From positions 1-6,886 of the forward strand of contig CAIUYS010000620.1 in assembly GCA_903903365.1 (NCBI GenBank): DNA of 6,886 nt. The letters run 5' to 3'. Below are positions 6,597 through 6,886 of this stretch, piece after piece (positions within the stretch are counted from its first letter, which is position 1; every line of letters starts with the position of its first letter). The notes beneath the pieces are model-generated. The model did no database searches. It had not been told where the DNA came from and saw only the letters and a program-made list of their open reading frames with translations. The position numbers and the translations under genes were made by a program. The DNA comes from an uncultured Methylococcaceae bacterium (GTDB lineage: Bacteria > Pseudomonadota > Gammaproteobacteria > Methylococcales > Methylomonadaceae).

Positions 6597-6886
6597 ATGT
6601 TTGAAAGAAAATGTGAAAAGCTGGCGTCATTATCTGTTTTTGTCAGCAGGATGGCGGCGTTTGTTGCGATAGCCGGCATCTTTATTGCCGTTGCTTTATT
6701 GATGGGTATTATGGGTTATCATCACATAGCCCAATTTGATTGGGTTGATTCTATTTTGGAGGCCTCCATGATTCTCGGAGGAATGGGGCCGATTAATCCA
6801 CTGATTACAACGGGAGCAAAAATATTCGCATCCGGTTATGCACTTTTTAGCGGGTTGGTATTTATTGCTGTAATGGGGATTGTGCT
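6597..6886 (+). CDS. Small membrane protein with channel-like pore segment (3' end outside window)
   Basis: The function is unknown. From ATG 6597 the frame stays open for 96 codons to the window edge, so the C terminus is missing. TAGGG at 6587-6591, five bases upstream, is a reasonable ribosome site. Residues 1-18 are charged and cytosolic (FERKCEKL). A first membrane helix spans about 20-40 (AAFVAIAGIFIAVALLMGIM). A linker follows with FDWVDSILEASMILGGMGPI at 47-66, and a second helix starts about 75 (AKIFASGYALFSGLVFIAVM). The helix-short helix-glycine loop-helix order, with YALFSG in the second helix, resembles two-helix potassium-channel (Ion_trans_2) pores. However, the usual TVGYGD filter is replaced by LGGMGP. 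I recall similar conserved hypothetical proteins with an ASMILGGMGP motif in other bacteria. It is a real gene by composition and motif; ion transport is only an inference. Confidence 0.75.
   Translation, partial: MFERKCEKLASLSVFVSRMAAFVAIAGIFIAVALLMGIMGYHHIAQFDWVDSILEASMILGGMGPINPLITTGAKIFASGYALFSGLVFIAVMGIV

Overview
The window reads as a piece of a gammaproteobacterial chromosome with moderate GC. The supporting evidence is a fabA-fabB pair for anaerobic unsaturated fatty-acid synthesis, a Slt70-type soluble lytic transglycosylase, TtcA, and a two-domain RNase D. All four protein types are close in length and motif to the E. coli or Pseudomonas versions. The palindromic TTCGACAAGCTCAGGACAGGC-type repeat and the overall protein flavour would suit a methanotroph of the Methylococcales, but that placement is a guess.

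Layout: bases 1-186 are non-coding and packed with small inverted repeats. A secreted lytic transglycosylase (187-2097) follows. An 82-base gap with a good -10 hexamer and an overlapping 14-base palindrome leads into a two-gene operon, fabA (2180-2695) and fabB (2710-3930), which is closed by a clear stem-loop terminator (3941-3978). Next come ttcA (4018-4908, with a second and perhaps better start at 4054) and rnd (start best placed at 5041, ending 6195). Bases 6196-6596 hold no intact gene. They contain two degenerate tandem hairpin repeats and, on the minus strand, what looks like the decayed C-terminal end of an alkyl-sulfatase/SCP2-like gene. A small two-helix membrane protein with a channel-like re-entrant segment begins at 6597 and runs off the window.

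Functionally, FabA makes and isomerises the 10-carbon 2-enoyl-ACP and FabB elongates the cis-3 product, so the operon sets membrane unsaturation. TtcA (2-thiolation of C32 in tRNA) and RNase D (3' trimming of tRNA precursors) both act on tRNA but are probably separately transcribed. Slt remodels peptidoglycan in the periplasm. All plus-strand genes point the same way; the only minus-strand signal is the pseudogene. I see no defence system, mobile element with a transposase, CRISPR array, tRNA or rRNA. The most interesting items are the channel-like protein at the right edge, the palindrome over the fabAB promoter, the start-site question in ttcA, and the repeats and gene remnant in the 400-base gap.
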